Assembly: GCA_021828195.1 (NCBI GenBank)
Contig: JAKASQ010000002.1
Span: forward strand, 27,920 to 91,919
Source of the DNA: Thermoplasmata archaeon
GTDB lineage: Archaea; Thermoplasmatota; Thermoplasmata; Lutacidiplasmatales; UBA184
Reading direction: 5' to 3'
Length of the DNA stretch: 64,000 bases
Shown here: positions 9,447 to 18,359 of the stretch, piece after piece
How positions within the stretch are numbered: position 1 is the first letter of the stretch
Layout of the letters: the number at the start of each line of letters is the position of its first letter
Translations under genes and position numbers: made by a program
Notes under the pieces: model-generated
What the model was told of the DNA's origin: nothing
What the model saw: the letters and a program-made list of their open reading frames with translations, nothing else
The model's database searches: none

Positions 9447-10223
9447 TTACGGGGGGCGGTCGGCGCCGGCGTCGATCCATGCCAGCCGGTCGAGAGTTCG
9501 GAACCCGAGGCGTTCGTACATCCGGCGGGCGGGATCGTTGTCCTCCCGTACGTAAAGCGTGGGGCGGGCTCCGGCGGCACGCGCGGCGGCCATGGCGGCG
9601 GCCGTGAGGGCTGCGCCGTGCCCACGACCGCGTGCCCTGGGTTCGACGTAGATGCCATTGAGGACCCAGATGTCGGGAAGCCGGACGCCGGCGGTGGCCG
9701 CCCCTACGATGCGGTCGCCCTCGAACGCGCCCCACGCGACGTTCACGGCCGGATCGAACGTTCGATACCCGTTCACGAGCGGACTGTCGATCGTCCCGGC
9801 CCACGCGCGAAGTCGCTCGGCGTCGAGCGCGCCCACGGCACGGGCCGAGGAAGGCGAGGCTGAGACCGGGGTCCGGGGAAGCTCGGCTACGAGCCGGAGC
9901 ACGGAGTACGCATCGACGGGAGCGAGGGCGCTTCGAACCCGGGCTCCTACCTCCTCGGGTACGACCGCGACGACCGGCCGCGGAGGAAGTGCCGACGCCA
10001 ACGCCGCGGCCTCATCTCCGGGTCCGACCCAGTGCACGATGGTCGCTTTCGAATCGCCCGACCACACTAGGAGGTAGGCCAAGGTCGTCTGGGCCGTTCG
10101 GTACGAGACGAACCGGGCCCGGATCGGTTCGTGATCAAGATCCCATAGGGCGTAGGCATGCCGGACGGGGTCCTTCCGGGACGCCTGGAGCAGCCACGCC
10201 CGATCGATGCCATCGATTACCAT
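9447..10223 (-). CDS. GNAT-family N-acetyltransferase
   Basis: This 258-aa protein has a C-terminal GNAT domain. The acetyl-CoA loop is VEPRARGRGHGAAL, preceded by a strand ending in NGIY, and followed by LYVREDNDPARRMYERLGF, the usual end of the fold. The N-terminal 130 residues are less typical. ATG at 10223 is chosen because AGGAGGTGA, a near-perfect Shine-Dalgarno, lies just upstream at 10236-10244; a GTG at 10238 falls inside that site. The acceptor is unknown. Confidence 0.82.
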   Translation of the reverse strand: MVIDGIDRAWLLQASRKDPVRHAYALWDLDHEPIRARFVSYRTAQTTLAYLLVWSGDSKATIVHWVGPGDEAAALASALPPRPVVAVVPEEVGARVRSALAPVDAYSVLRLVAELPRTPVSASPSSARAVGALDAERLRAWAGTIDSPLVNGYRTFDPAVNVAWGAFEGDRIVGAATAGVRLPDIWVLNGIYVEPRARGRGHGAALTAAAMAAARAAGARPTLYVREDNDPARRMYERLGFRTLDRLAWIDAGADRPP

Positions 10224-10308
10224 CCCGGGGCGGTTCACCTCCTAGCCATGCCATCGGCATAGTTATCGTGCGACAGGCGCACGCCGAGCGCGGGGGCTCC
10301 GGGCAAGG

Positions 10309-10315
10309 GTAAATC
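10309..10315 (+). promoter_or_regulatory. TATA box for the DUF2400-like gene
   Basis: GTAAATC lies about 25 nt upstream of the GTG at 10337. This is the spacing expected if transcription begins at the start codon, so the message is probably leaderless. It is read from sequence only. Confidence 0.5.
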
Positions 10316-10336
10316 TCGACCTGCCGTCCACCCTCC

Positions 10337-11224
10337 GTGGTCCGCGTGCATCGGCCAACCCCGGAGTTCGCGGGCCACCTGCGCGTCCTGTACGACCGCT
10401 TCCCCTTCGATCGGTCGCTTGCCGATGACCCGATCTCGGTGGTACGTCCCCTCGCGTTGGATCCACGGCGCGGCGAGATCGCGGGGATCTTCGCTGCCAC
10501 GCTCGCGATCGGGAACACGACCGCGATCCGCGGGGCGATCGGCCGGCTCGCGGATGCTGCGGATGGAGACCTCGGCTCGTTCATCACCACGATCCCCTCC
10601 GTTGAACGGCGGAAGCGGCTGCGTGCGTTCCGGCATCGATGGATCCGCGGCGATCAGCTCGCGTACCTCTCAGATCGCCTCGAAGCGATCTACGCGTCGG
10701 ATGAGACGCTCGAGTCGATATTCGCAAATGGGATGCGGGACGGAGGCTTCGCGGATGGACTGGATGCGCTCGCACGGCGATTGCGCTCGCCCGCCCGTCC
10801 CCGGGGTCCGCGACCCCCCCGTGGCTACCGAGCGCTCTTTCCGAGCCCGCTCGACCCGAGCCACAGCCCAGCGAAGCGACTGACCCTCTTCGTGCGCTGG
10901 ATGGTCCGCGCGCGATACCCCGATCTCGGATACTGGCACACCGTCCCGACCGGAGAGCTGCGGGTCCCGCTCGACCATCACGTCCACTGGATCGCGTACC
11001 ATCTCGGGCTGACCCAGCGGCGGACCCGATCGTGGGCCACGGTCGAGGAAGTGACCCGAGCGCTGCGCGAGATCGATCCCATCGACCCAATCCGGTTCGA
11101 CTTCGTGCTCTGCCACACGGGGATCTCGGGAGACTGCCCGAAGGAGCGGGACCTTCGCATCTGCGGACCATGCGCGGTCCGACCGGACTGCCGCTTGTGG
11201 CACGGGCGACGGAGCGCGGCATGA
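10337..11224 (+). CDS. DUF2400/TIGR02757-like protein with C-terminal Cys cluster
   Basis: A 295-aa protein resembling the TIGR02757 (DUF2400) family, whose function is not established. Recognisable pieces are RLTLFVRWMVR, LGYWHTV, VPLDHHVHWIAYHLGLTQRRT and the segment around LREIDPIDPIRFDFVLCHTG. The C-terminus has four Cys spaced C-x8-C-x2-C-x5-C, like the [4Fe-4S] loop of HhH-GPD DNA glycosylases, which suggests a nucleic-acid role. The GTG start fits a leaderless promoter. Its stop overlaps the next ATG. Confidence 0.75.
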   Translation: MVRVHRPTPEFAGHLRVLYDRFPFDRSLADDPISVVRPLALDPRRGEIAGIFAATLAIGNTTAIRGAIGRLADAADGDLGSFITTIPSVERRKRLRAFRHRWIRGDQLAYLSDRLEAIYASDETLESIFANGMRDGGFADGLDALARRLRSPARPRGPRPPRGYRALFPSPLDPSHSPAKRLTLFVRWMVRARYPDLGYWHTVPTGELRVPLDHHVHWIAYHLGLTQRRTRSWATVEEVTRALREIDPIDPIRFDFVLCHTGISGDCPKERDLRICGPCAVRPDCRLWHGRRSAA

Positions 11225-11616
11225 GCATCGGGTCCTCGCCGTTCATCGATCCGCGCATCATCGACCGGTTCCGCACCGCCGGTCGGTCGATCCAGTGGCA
11301 GTCGGTGGTGCCGAACGAGGGGGGAAGCTCCCGTGCCCGCATCGCTACCCTGCACGAGCAGCCCGCGCGCGTCGAAGAACGAGAGACCGTGTCGGGCCGT
11401 GAGATGATCGTGGACTCGGGCCCGGTGGGAGCGCTCGTCTTGGTCCTCGAGGTCGATCGCCACGGACTCCCCCACGCCCTCGATCCGGTCGCCGGAGGGG
11501 AGACCGAGGGATTCCCCGAGGGGGCGTTGAGGGCGATCTGGGGAACCGGGCCGGTGCCGGCCCCGGGCGCGGTTTGGAAGGATGTCCTCAATCTCGCGCG
11601 CTATGCCTTGCGCTAG
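11221..11616 (+). CDS. Hypothetical protein, 131 aa, coupled to the DUF2400-like gene
   Basis: I do not recognise this family. The ATG overlaps the upstream TGA (ATGA), giving a coupled pair. The protein begins MSIGSSPFIDPRIIDRF, has a beta-rich middle (MIVDSGPVGALVLVLEVD) and no Cys, His cluster or membrane segment. Coding character (third-position GC, uninterrupted frame) supports a real gene; the partner suggests a nucleic-acid or RNA-modification context, which is inference. Confidence 0.6.
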   Translation: MSIGSSPFIDPRIIDRFRTAGRSIQWQSVVPNEGGSSRARIATLHEQPARVEERETVSGREMIVDSGPVGALVLVLEVDRHGLPHALDPVAGGETEGFPEGALRAIWGTGPVPAPGAVWKDVLNLARYALR

Positions 11617-11745
11617 CCGACGGTGCGGATCGCCGTTCGTTCGGTCGGTCCGAGCGCTCGGAGTGACCTCGTTACCTCGGAGAGCACGCGCCCAACAACG
11701 ATTATCTGCCTCCGCGGGAACCCGTTCCACCCCGCTGGTCGATCC

Positions 11746-13479
11746 ATGACCTCCAAGGCCCCCTCCAACGCCTCCGCGAGCGCGCCGGTGATGACCGCCG
11801 CCGGTGGTCGCGTCTACGATCCACGCGCGGCGACGATCGTCCTCGTGATCATCGCCGGCATGGCACTGATGGTCACGTACGTCGAGACGATGGTCCTGCC
11901 GGCCTTCTCGACGTTCCAGACGTTCTTCGAACTTCCCGCTACCTCGCAGTCGACGGCGACGATCACCTGGATCGTCTCGGCGTATCTCCTCGTCGGAACG
12001 ATCGCCACTCCGATCTTCGGCCGTCTCGGGGACATCTACGGCAAGAAGCGCATGCTGCTGGTCGCCATGTCGATCTACGCGGCCGCGGTCACGGTGGCCG
12101 GGTTCACTCCGAACATCGGTTCGGCGCTCGGAGTCTCCACCCCCCACCAGATCTACCTGTTGATCGGCGTTCGTGCGATCCAGGGGATCGGGATGGGGAT
12201 GTTCCCGCTCGGGTTCGCGATGCTACCCGAGGTCTTCCCCGCGGCCCGGGTCGGCGAGTCGCAGGGGATCGTTTCAGCCATGTTCGCGGCGGGGGCCGCG
12301 CTCGGACTGGTCGGAGGCGGCTGGATCTCCCAGAGCTACGGTTGGCAGGTAACGTACCACACGGTGATCCCGGTCGCGATCATCCTGGTCGTGGCCGCCG
12401 CCCTCCTCTTGCGGGAGTCCCCGATCCTCGTACAGGAGTCGGTCGATATTCCCGGGGTGTCGAGCTTAGGGTTCGGTCTCGCGATGCTCTTACTCGGGAT
12501 CACGGAAGGAGCGGATTGGGGATGGACGAACTTCAACGGGGCCGCGCTCGGTCCGCTCCCCTGGGGGGTTCCGGAGTTCTTCATCCTCGCCGCGGTCGGT
12601 TTCGCGTTCTTCGTCTGGTGGGAGGATCGGGCGAAGGAGCCGGTCGTGCGTCTTGCCTCGCTCAAGATCCGGAACATCCTGGTCAGCAACGTCAACGGGC
12701 TTCTCGTAGGGGTCGCCATGTTCCTGATGTTCGTGTCCGACACGATCCTCTTCGAGTACACGCTCAACACCGGGTCGAGCCCGCTCGGGCCGTTGAGCGG
12801 CTACACCGGGCCGGGCTTCGGGGTCACTCCGCTGACCATGGGACTGCTCACGTTGCCTGCCGCACTCGGCATGCTCACCTTCGGCCCGATCCTCGGACGT
12901 AGGGTCGGGCGCGTCGGCCCCAAGCCGATCATGATGCTCGGCTTCACGCTCATCTCGGTCGGCGGCTTCGGCCTGATCTGGTTCAACCACATCCTGATCG
13001 CGGTGGTCATCCTGCCGATCCTCGTCCTGGTCGGCATCGTGGGCGTGCTGATCGCGATGTCCAATGTGATCGTCCTGTCGGTCTCCCCGAAGGAGCTCGG
13101 AATCCAGACGGGGATGAACCAGACGTTCCGCAACCTCGGTTCCGCGATCGGGCCGGTGCTCGTCGCGAGCATCCTCGCGAGCTTCACCACGACCTACCTC
13201 CTGACCTACTCGGGGGGCACGATCCCGGTCAGTGGGTTCACCGATGCCGGCTTCCAGACCTGCTTCGCTGCGGTCACGTTACTCGGCGTCGTGGGCTTCG
13301 GGTTCAGCCTCGCATTGAGGAACTACCGATTCGCGGCCGACGGAACGCGCGAGGATGCGGGAGCGCGCAACGGAGCGCCGGCGAGCCCCCGGCCCGGCGA
13401 AGGGGCACGGCCCGAGGTCGTTCATCCCGCCCCTCCCGGCCCCTCGACCGTGCTCTCCTCGGGCAAGCGATTGTCTTAG
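11746..13479 (+). CDS. Major facilitator superfamily transporter (DHA2-like)
   Basis: A 577-aa polytopic membrane protein, probably 14 transmembrane helices, of the drug:H+ antiporter 2 type. The loop 2-3 signature GRLGDIYGKKRM follows AYLLVGTIATPIF, and RAIQGIGMGMFPLGFAMLPE follows later. Upstream start codons extend the frame, but ATG at 11746 (MTSKAPSNAS) gives a sensible short cytoplasmic N-terminus. The last 50 residues are a hydrophilic Pro/Ala-rich tail. A degraded tandem copy follows directly. The substrate is unknown. Confidence 0.87.
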   Translation: MTSKAPSNASASAPVMTAAGGRVYDPRAATIVLVIIAGMALMVTYVETMVLPAFSTFQTFFELPATSQSTATITWIVSAYLLVGTIATPIFGRLGDIYGKKRMLLVAMSIYAAAVTVAGFTPNIGSALGVSTPHQIYLLIGVRAIQGIGMGMFPLGFAMLPEVFPAARVGESQGIVSAMFAAGAALGLVGGGWISQSYGWQVTYHTVIPVAIILVVAAALLLRESPILVQESVDIPGVSSLGFGLAMLLLGITEGADWGWTNFNGAALGPLPWGVPEFFILAAVGFAFFVWWEDRAKEPVVRLASLKIRNILVSNVNGLLVGVAMFLMFVSDTILFEYTLNTGSSPLGPLSGYTGPGFGVTPLTMGLLTLPAALGMLTFGPILGRRVGRVGPKPIMMLGFTLISVGGFGLIWFNHILIAVVILPILVLVGIVGVLIAMSNVIVLSVSPKELGIQTGMNQTFRNLGSAIGPVLVASILASFTTTYLLTYSGGTIPVSGFTDAGFQTCFAAVTLLGVVGFGFSLALRNYRFAADGTREDAGARNGAPASPRPGEGARPEVVHPAPPGPSTVLSSGKRLS

Positions 13480-13525
13480 CGGACCCCTAGGAGCCCCGGG
13501 CCGCGTCCGCAGCCCAGGGATCGAG

Positions 13526-14976
13526 TTGGGAGTTCTTCCCACCGCGACGAGCGCATCCGCGTCCGTCTTCGCCGCCGTGGGCGGAGGGCGCTTCGATCGT
13601 CACCAGGCCTTGATCGCGCTGGTCATCATTGCCGGGATGGTGTTCATGATCGCCTACGTCGAAACGATGGTGATCCCCGCCTTCGAGACGTTCTACAACT
13701 TCTTCGATCACCCATCGGACACGACGATCGCCGGGATCCTCTCGGCGTACCTGCTCTTCGGGACGATCGCGACCCCGATCTTCGGCAAGCTCAGCGACAT
13801 CTACGGCAAGAAGAAGATGATGCTGGTCGCATGACGATCTACGCTGGCGCCGTGCGCGCCACGGGTTTCTCCCCGAACATCGAAGCGACGTTCGGAGTCT
13901 CGCGCGCGGATCAGATCTATTTCCGGATCGGCTTGCGGGCGGTCCAAGGGATCGGCATGGGGATGTTGCCCCTCGGGTTCGCGATGTTGCCCGAACTGTT
14001 CCCGGCCGACCCGATCGGCCGGGCCCAGGGCCTCATCAGCGCCATGTTCGCGGCGGGGGCGTGTCTCGACCTGGTCGGGGGTGGCTACCTCGCCCAGACG
14101 TACGGCTGGACGTTCAGGTATCACACGGTCGTCCCCGTGGCGCCCCTCCTCCCGCTCCTCGCGGCGTGGAAGGCTCCCGAGTCGATGACCCGAACGGCCT
14201 CGAGCATCGACATTCCCGGCATCATGGCCCTCGGGCTCGGGATCGCGGCCGTGATGCTCGGCATTAGCGACGGGTCGGTCCGAGGTTGGACGAACTTCTC
14301 GTCGATCTACTTCGGTCCGGTCCCCTGGGGCGCGCCGGAGTTTTTCCTCGCGAGCGTCCTCCTCCTGGGGTTCTTCGCGTACTAGGAAGGGCCCACCCGA
14401 GAGCCGGCGATACGACTCGCTTCGCTCCGCGTGCGCAACATCCTCGTCGCGAACGTCGATGGGTTCGTCGTGGGAGCGACGATGTTCCTATCGTTCACCC
14501 CGAACACCTACCTCATCGAGCTACCGTATCCGCCCGGCTTCGCACAGCCGGAGTTCATCATGGGGTTGATCGTGCTGCCCGGCGCCGTCTCGATCCTGGT
14601 GCTGGGGCCGCTCTTCGGCCGATGGGTCTCGCGTTGGGGACCGAAACCGGTCCTGCTGATGGGCTTCGCCCTGATGGCCATCGGCGGGCTCCTGCTCACC
14701 CAGATCGCCGACCCGAGCCAGAGCACGTTCTCGACCGGGAGCGGATTCCCTGTCCCGGTGCTGATGGTGATCGCGCCGATGCTGCTCTTCGCCGGCAATA
14801 CCGCCGCGCTGATCGCGGTCTCGAACGTGATCGTGCTCGGCGTGCAGACCGCCATGAACCAGGCGTTCCGCAACCTCGGCAGTGCGCTCGCGCTCCGCAA
14901 CAACACGCGGGGAGCGACGGTCCCCTCGGGCGCGAACGCCGAACCCGCACCGCCCGGCGGCACCCCGACGATCTAG
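13526..14976 (+). pseudogene. Decayed tandem copy of the MFS transporter
   Basis: This segment encodes a close paralogue of the preceding transporter but is broken. A single C is missing near 13830 (gtcgcatgacg against gtcgccatgtcg in the intact gene), shifting frame; the rest is read from 13831. A TGG codon has become TAG at 14383-14385. Two in-frame losses follow: about six codons before VQTAMNQAFRNLGSA, and about 54 codons (the last membrane segments) between GSA and LALRN. The order and identity of the pieces match the intact copy throughout, so this is a duplication in decay. A TTG at 13526 is the likely original start. Confidence 0.85.
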
Positions 14977-14983
14977 GGCGTGC

Positions 14984-17767
14984 CTAGGAGCAACCGCTGG
15001 TCGCCCCGCAGACCGTGCACGCGTAGCACGTCCCGCTGCGCACCATGATCCCACCGCAGATGTGGCACGACGGAGCGTCCTCCGACATCCCTCCCGTAGA
15101 GGGAGGAGGGGGGACGAACGCATCGAGGGGCTTGACGTCGAGGCGCACGGTCGGGGCCACCGAGACCGGCGTTGGCATGCCGCCGTGGCCGTTCCCGTTC
15201 AACTCCGAGGGGTTGTCGAGCCCGATGGAGTGTCGTTCCTCTTCGGTCAGGAACTCGATCGCCATCCAGCGCGCGACGTAGTCCGGGATCGACTTCGCGA
15301 AGCGGACCTTCGGGTTGTTGGTCGCACCGGCGGGCTCGAAGCGCATGTGAGCGAGCTTGCGCACCAAATCCTTGAGCGGCACCCCGTGCTGGAGCGCCAT
15401 CGACATCGAGATCCCAAGGGAATCCATCAGGCCGTTGACCGTCGAGCCTTCCTTCGTGACCCGGAAGAACAGCTCGCCGGGGCGCCCGTCGGGGTACAGC
15501 CCGACCGTGACGTAGCCGTCGTGGCCGCCGACCTGGAAGTGGTGCGTGATCGCCTTGCGCTCGTCCGGGAGGCGCTCGCGCTGGGGGGTCCGCGGACCGC
15601 CCGCGATCTTCGCCGTGCCCTTGCCGGTCTCGAACGGCTGGGAGGCCTTGCAGCCGTCCCGGTAGAGCGCGACCGACTTGATCCCCAGCTGCCAGGCTTC
15701 GAGGTAGATCTTCTCGATGTCCTCCACCGTCGCGTCGTTCGGGAGGTTGATCGTCTTGGAGGCCCCTCCCGATAGGAACGGCTGGACGGCGCCGAGCATG
15801 TGCAGGTGGCCGAGCGGGCCGATCGTTCGGTGGCCGCCCATCGGTGCGAGCGCACAGTCGAACACGTTGAGGTGTTCCGGCTTCAGGTCCGGCGCCCCCT
15901 CGATCGTTCCGTTCTTCTCGATGTGCGCGACGATCCGCTGGACCTCCGCCGGAGAGTAGCCGAGCGCGACGAGCCCGTCGGGGACCGTGCGGTTGACCAT
16001 CTTGATCGCGCCGCCTCCGACGAGATTCTTGGTCTTGACCAGCGCGAGCTCGGGCTCGAGCCCGAGGGTATCGCAGCCCATCAATAGGCCGATCGTGCCG
16101 GTCGGAGCGATGACGGAGATCTGGGCGTTGCGGTAGCCCCAGAGCTCGCCGGCCTTGACCGTGTCGTGCCAGCGGTCCGCGGCGACCCGTGCGAACGAGG
16201 TGAGGCGCGGATCGTTCGCCGGGATCTTGTCCGCGGCCGCAGAGTGCTTGCTCATGACGCGCAGCATCGGGGCTCGGTTCTTGTCGAACCCCGCGAACGG
16301 GCCGACGCGCTTGGAGATCTCGGCGCTCATGTGGTAGCCCTCCCCGGAGAGGACCGCGGAGATCGAGGCCGCAAGCGAGCGGCCCGCGTCGGAGTCGTAG
16401 GCGAGTCCGTAGTGCATCAGGAGCGCACCGAGGTTCGCATACCCGAGACCGAGAGGCCGGAAGTCATGAGAATTCTGGGCGATCGCGGCCGTGGGATAGC
16501 TCGACGCGTCGACGAGGATCTCCATCGCGAAGATCATCGTGCGAACGGCCTGACGGAACAGCTCGATGTCGAAGCTTCCTCGCGCATCGAGGAATCGCAT
16601 CAGGTTGATCGACGCGAGGTTGCACGCCGTGTCGTCGAGGAACAAGTACTCGCTGCACGGGTTGGAGGCGTTGATGCGCCCGGAGTTGGCGCAGGTGTGC
16701 CAGTCGTTCGTGACGTCGTCGAACTGCACGCCGGGGTCGCCACAGCGCCAGGCGGCGACGGCGAGCTTCCGCCAGAGGTCGCGGGCCTGGTAGGCCTTCG
16801 CGATGGCGTGATCGGTGCGATTGTACGTCTTCCACTCGCCGTCCCGCTTCACCGCCTCCATGAAGGCGTCCGGGATGCGGACGGAGTGGTTCGCGTTCTG
16901 GTAGGCGATGGAGGCGTACGCGGAGTCGGGATCGGTGCCATCGAAGTTCGCGCTGTATCCTTCGCGGATGAGTGCGGCGGCCTTGTCCTCCTCCTTGACC
17001 TTGCAGTCGATGAACTCGGCGATGTCGGGGTGATCCATGTTGAGGATTACCATCTTCGCCGCGCGGCGCGTCGTCCCGCCGGACTTGATCACGCCGGCGA
17101 GGGCGTCGAACGCACGCATGAACGATACCGGGCCCGAGGCGATCCCCCCTCCGCTCAGGTGCTCGTGGCTGCCGCGCAACTGCGAGAGGTTCGATCCCGT
17201 GCCGCTACCGCCTTTGAACAGGCGTCCTTCGCTCGTCGCGAGGGCGAGGATCGAATCCATGTCGTCGGTGACCGATTGGATGAAGCAGGCGGAGCACTGG
17301 GGCGGTTCGCGGACCCCAACATTGAACCAGACGGGGCTGTTGAACGCCGCCATCTGCTGGACCATGAGGTAGGAGAGGCTCTCCTCGAGCTGCGTGGACT
17401 CCTCCGGGAGATCGAGATAACCGAGCTCGAGGCCCTTGCGCGCGATCCAGTGGCATACGCGCCGGATCATGCCGTCGACCGAGTCTTCGCGGCGGCCCTG
17501 GATAATGCGGAAGTACTTCGACGCGGCGATGTTGATCGAGGTGTCCGACCACGACGTCGGCGCGTGGATTCCCTTCAGCTCGAAGATCGTCTTGCCCTCA
17601 GCGTTCTTGATGATCGCGTCGTAATTTCTCCACTCGACGGTGTCGAACGCGGCTTTCCCTCTCGGGGTGAGGCGGGGGACCGGGATCGGTTCGTCACCGT
17701 AAGCGGTCGTCGGTCGGCTGTGGGCCTCCTCGTTCGTGGGGGTGGCTCGCTTCTTTGCTAGTGCCAT
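14984..17767 (-). CDS. nrdJ: Adenosylcobalamin-dependent (class II) ribonucleotide reductase
   Basis: A 927-aa class II RNR that reduces ribonucleotides using adenosylcobalamin and no oxygen. SPVWFNVGV precedes PQCSACF with an active-site Cys; RLFKGGSGTGSNLS and SGGTTRRAAKM belong to the substrate region; NPCSEYLFLDDTACNLASINL carries the catalytic Cys and Glu; APTGTIGLLMGCDT is the barrel end. The C-terminal tail has the Cys-rich CHICGG and CYACTVCGATSGCS that re-reduces the active site. ATG at 17767 is chosen; the frame stays open to 17893 but that part is low-complexity leader. A long 5' leader precedes it. Confidence 0.95.
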   Translation of the reverse strand: MALAKKRATPTNEEAHSRPTTAYGDEPIPVPRLTPRGKAAFDTVEWRNYDAIIKNAEGKTIFELKGIHAPTSWSDTSINIAASKYFRIIQGRREDSVDGMIRRVCHWIARKGLELGYLDLPEESTQLEESLSYLMVQQMAAFNSPVWFNVGVREPPQCSACFIQSVTDDMDSILALATSEGRLFKGGSGTGSNLSQLRGSHEHLSGGGIASGPVSFMRAFDALAGVIKSGGTTRRAAKMVILNMDHPDIAEFIDCKVKEEDKAAALIREGYSANFDGTDPDSAYASIAYQNANHSVRIPDAFMEAVKRDGEWKTYNRTDHAIAKAYQARDLWRKLAVAAWRCGDPGVQFDDVTNDWHTCANSGRINASNPCSEYLFLDDTACNLASINLMRFLDARGSFDIELFRQAVRTMIFAMEILVDASSYPTAAIAQNSHDFRPLGLGYANLGALLMHYGLAYDSDAGRSLAASISAVLSGEGYHMSAEISKRVGPFAGFDKNRAPMLRVMSKHSAAADKIPANDPRLTSFARVAADRWHDTVKAGELWGYRNAQISVIAPTGTIGLLMGCDTLGLEPELALVKTKNLVGGGAIKMVNRTVPDGLVALGYSPAEVQRIVAHIEKNGTIEGAPDLKPEHLNVFDCALAPMGGHRTIGPLGHLHMLGAVQPFLSGGASKTINLPNDATVEDIEKIYLEAWQLGIKSVALYRDGCKASQPFETGKGTAKIAGGPRTPQRERLPDERKAITHHFQVGGHDGYVTVGLYPDGRPGELFFRVTKEGSTVNGLMDSLGISMSMALQHGVPLKDLVRKLAHMRFEPAGATNNPKVRFAKSIPDYVARWMAIEFLTEEERHSIGLDNPSELNGNGHGGMPTPVSVAPTVRLDVKPLDAFVPPPPSTGGMSEDAPSCHICGGIMVRSGTCYACTVCGATSGCS

Positions 17768-17864
17768 GTACAGGCCTCTTCCCGGAGGATCAACGCGGAT
17801 GTCGGACCGCAAGCGGTCACCGGCGCTACGACTCCGCGCGCTATCTCGACCTCGGTGAGGCCGC

Positions 17865-17891
17865 GAAACGCCCTCGAGAAACGGGCGTTTC
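17865..17891 (-). other. Hairpin in the nrdJ leader
   Basis: GAAACGCCC (17865-17873) and GGGCGTTTC (17883-17891) are perfect 9-nt inverted arms around a 9-nt loop. The hairpin sits about 100 nt upstream of the nrdJ ATG within the predicted 5' untranslated region. There is no U-run, so it is not an obvious terminator; a regulatory or processing role is inference. Confidence 0.45.
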
Positions 17892-17978
17892 ACGCCGTGA
17901 GGCAGTGAGATGGAACGCGGGCGCCGATGCGCGGGACACCCGACGTGAACCCTCCAACACTGAGCAGAAGCGACGCGG

Positions 17979-17987
17979 TATATCTTA
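17979..17987 (-). promoter_or_regulatory. TATA box for nrdJ
   Basis: On the reverse strand this reads TAAGATATA. Transcription would start about 26 nt downstream (near 17953), leaving a 5' leader of about 185 nt before the ATG at 17767, unusual in a window where many genes look leaderless. Confidence 0.4.
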
Positions 17988-18044
17988 GCTCTGCCTCGTC
18001 GTCTCGATTTTCGCGCGTGGAGTCACGTTCGTCGCGTTCCGCCG

Positions 18045-18215
18045 TCATCGCGACGGCGTACGTGGGGCCGACGCGGCCGGGGGCGGGAGGATCCGCAGGG
18101 TACACCGCATGAGGACGCCGCAGTCCCCACAGAACATCCCCTCCTCGGCGACCCAGAGGTAGGCGCCGCAGCGATCGCACTTCCGAGGATCGCCGAAATC
18201 GTTGCGGCAGACCAT
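18045..18215 (-). CDS. Small zinc-ribbon protein, 56 aa
   Basis: This short gene starts MVCRNDFGDPRKCDRCGAY. It has CDRC and CGDC pairs (Cys13/16 and Cys29/32) that would bind one zinc as a rubredoxin-like ribbon, plus Cys3 and Cys38, followed by a Pro/Ala-rich tail. A GGTGA Shine-Dalgarno lies a few nt before the ATG. It is on the same strand as, and upstream of, nrdJ. Function unknown; such ribbons often act as nucleic-acid or protein adaptors. Confidence 0.7.
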   Translation of the reverse strand: MVCRNDFGDPRKCDRCGAYLWVAEEGMFCGDCGVLMRCTLRILPPPAASAPRTPSR

Positions 18216-18299
18216 GGCTTCACCCGGGGCGAGGGGCGCGGAGGCTTAGACCGTCGCTCGGAGGAGCATGGAGTGGAGTCGGTGGTTGACCGCTCGGGA

Positions 18300-18338
18300 G
18301 AAAAATAGGGGAGGGACCTCTCCCGGAGGAAGGGTCCC
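18300..18338 (-). terminator. Terminator of the 71-aa protein gene
   Basis: On the reverse strand, GGGACC (18333-18338) pairs with GGTCCC (18313-18318), and the arms are followed by a CTATTTTT run (18300-18307). A hairpin plus U-run just after the stop at 18360 looks like a transcription terminator. Confidence 0.5.
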
Positions 18339-18359
18339 TTCGAAAGTACGGGGTTCCGT

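Noticed and set aside
16166..17761. A 531-codon forward frame opposite nrdJ
   Set aside because: The reverse strand encodes a complete class II reductase; the forward product has no domain.
17768..17987. Cobalamin riboswitch before nrdJ
   Set aside because: The conserved B12-box pattern is not visible; only a simple hairpin can be supported.
17890..18180. A 96-codon reverse frame upstream of nrdJ
   Set aside because: It overlaps the zinc-ribbon gene in another frame, lacks Cys or family features, and covers the predicted nrdJ leader and promoter.
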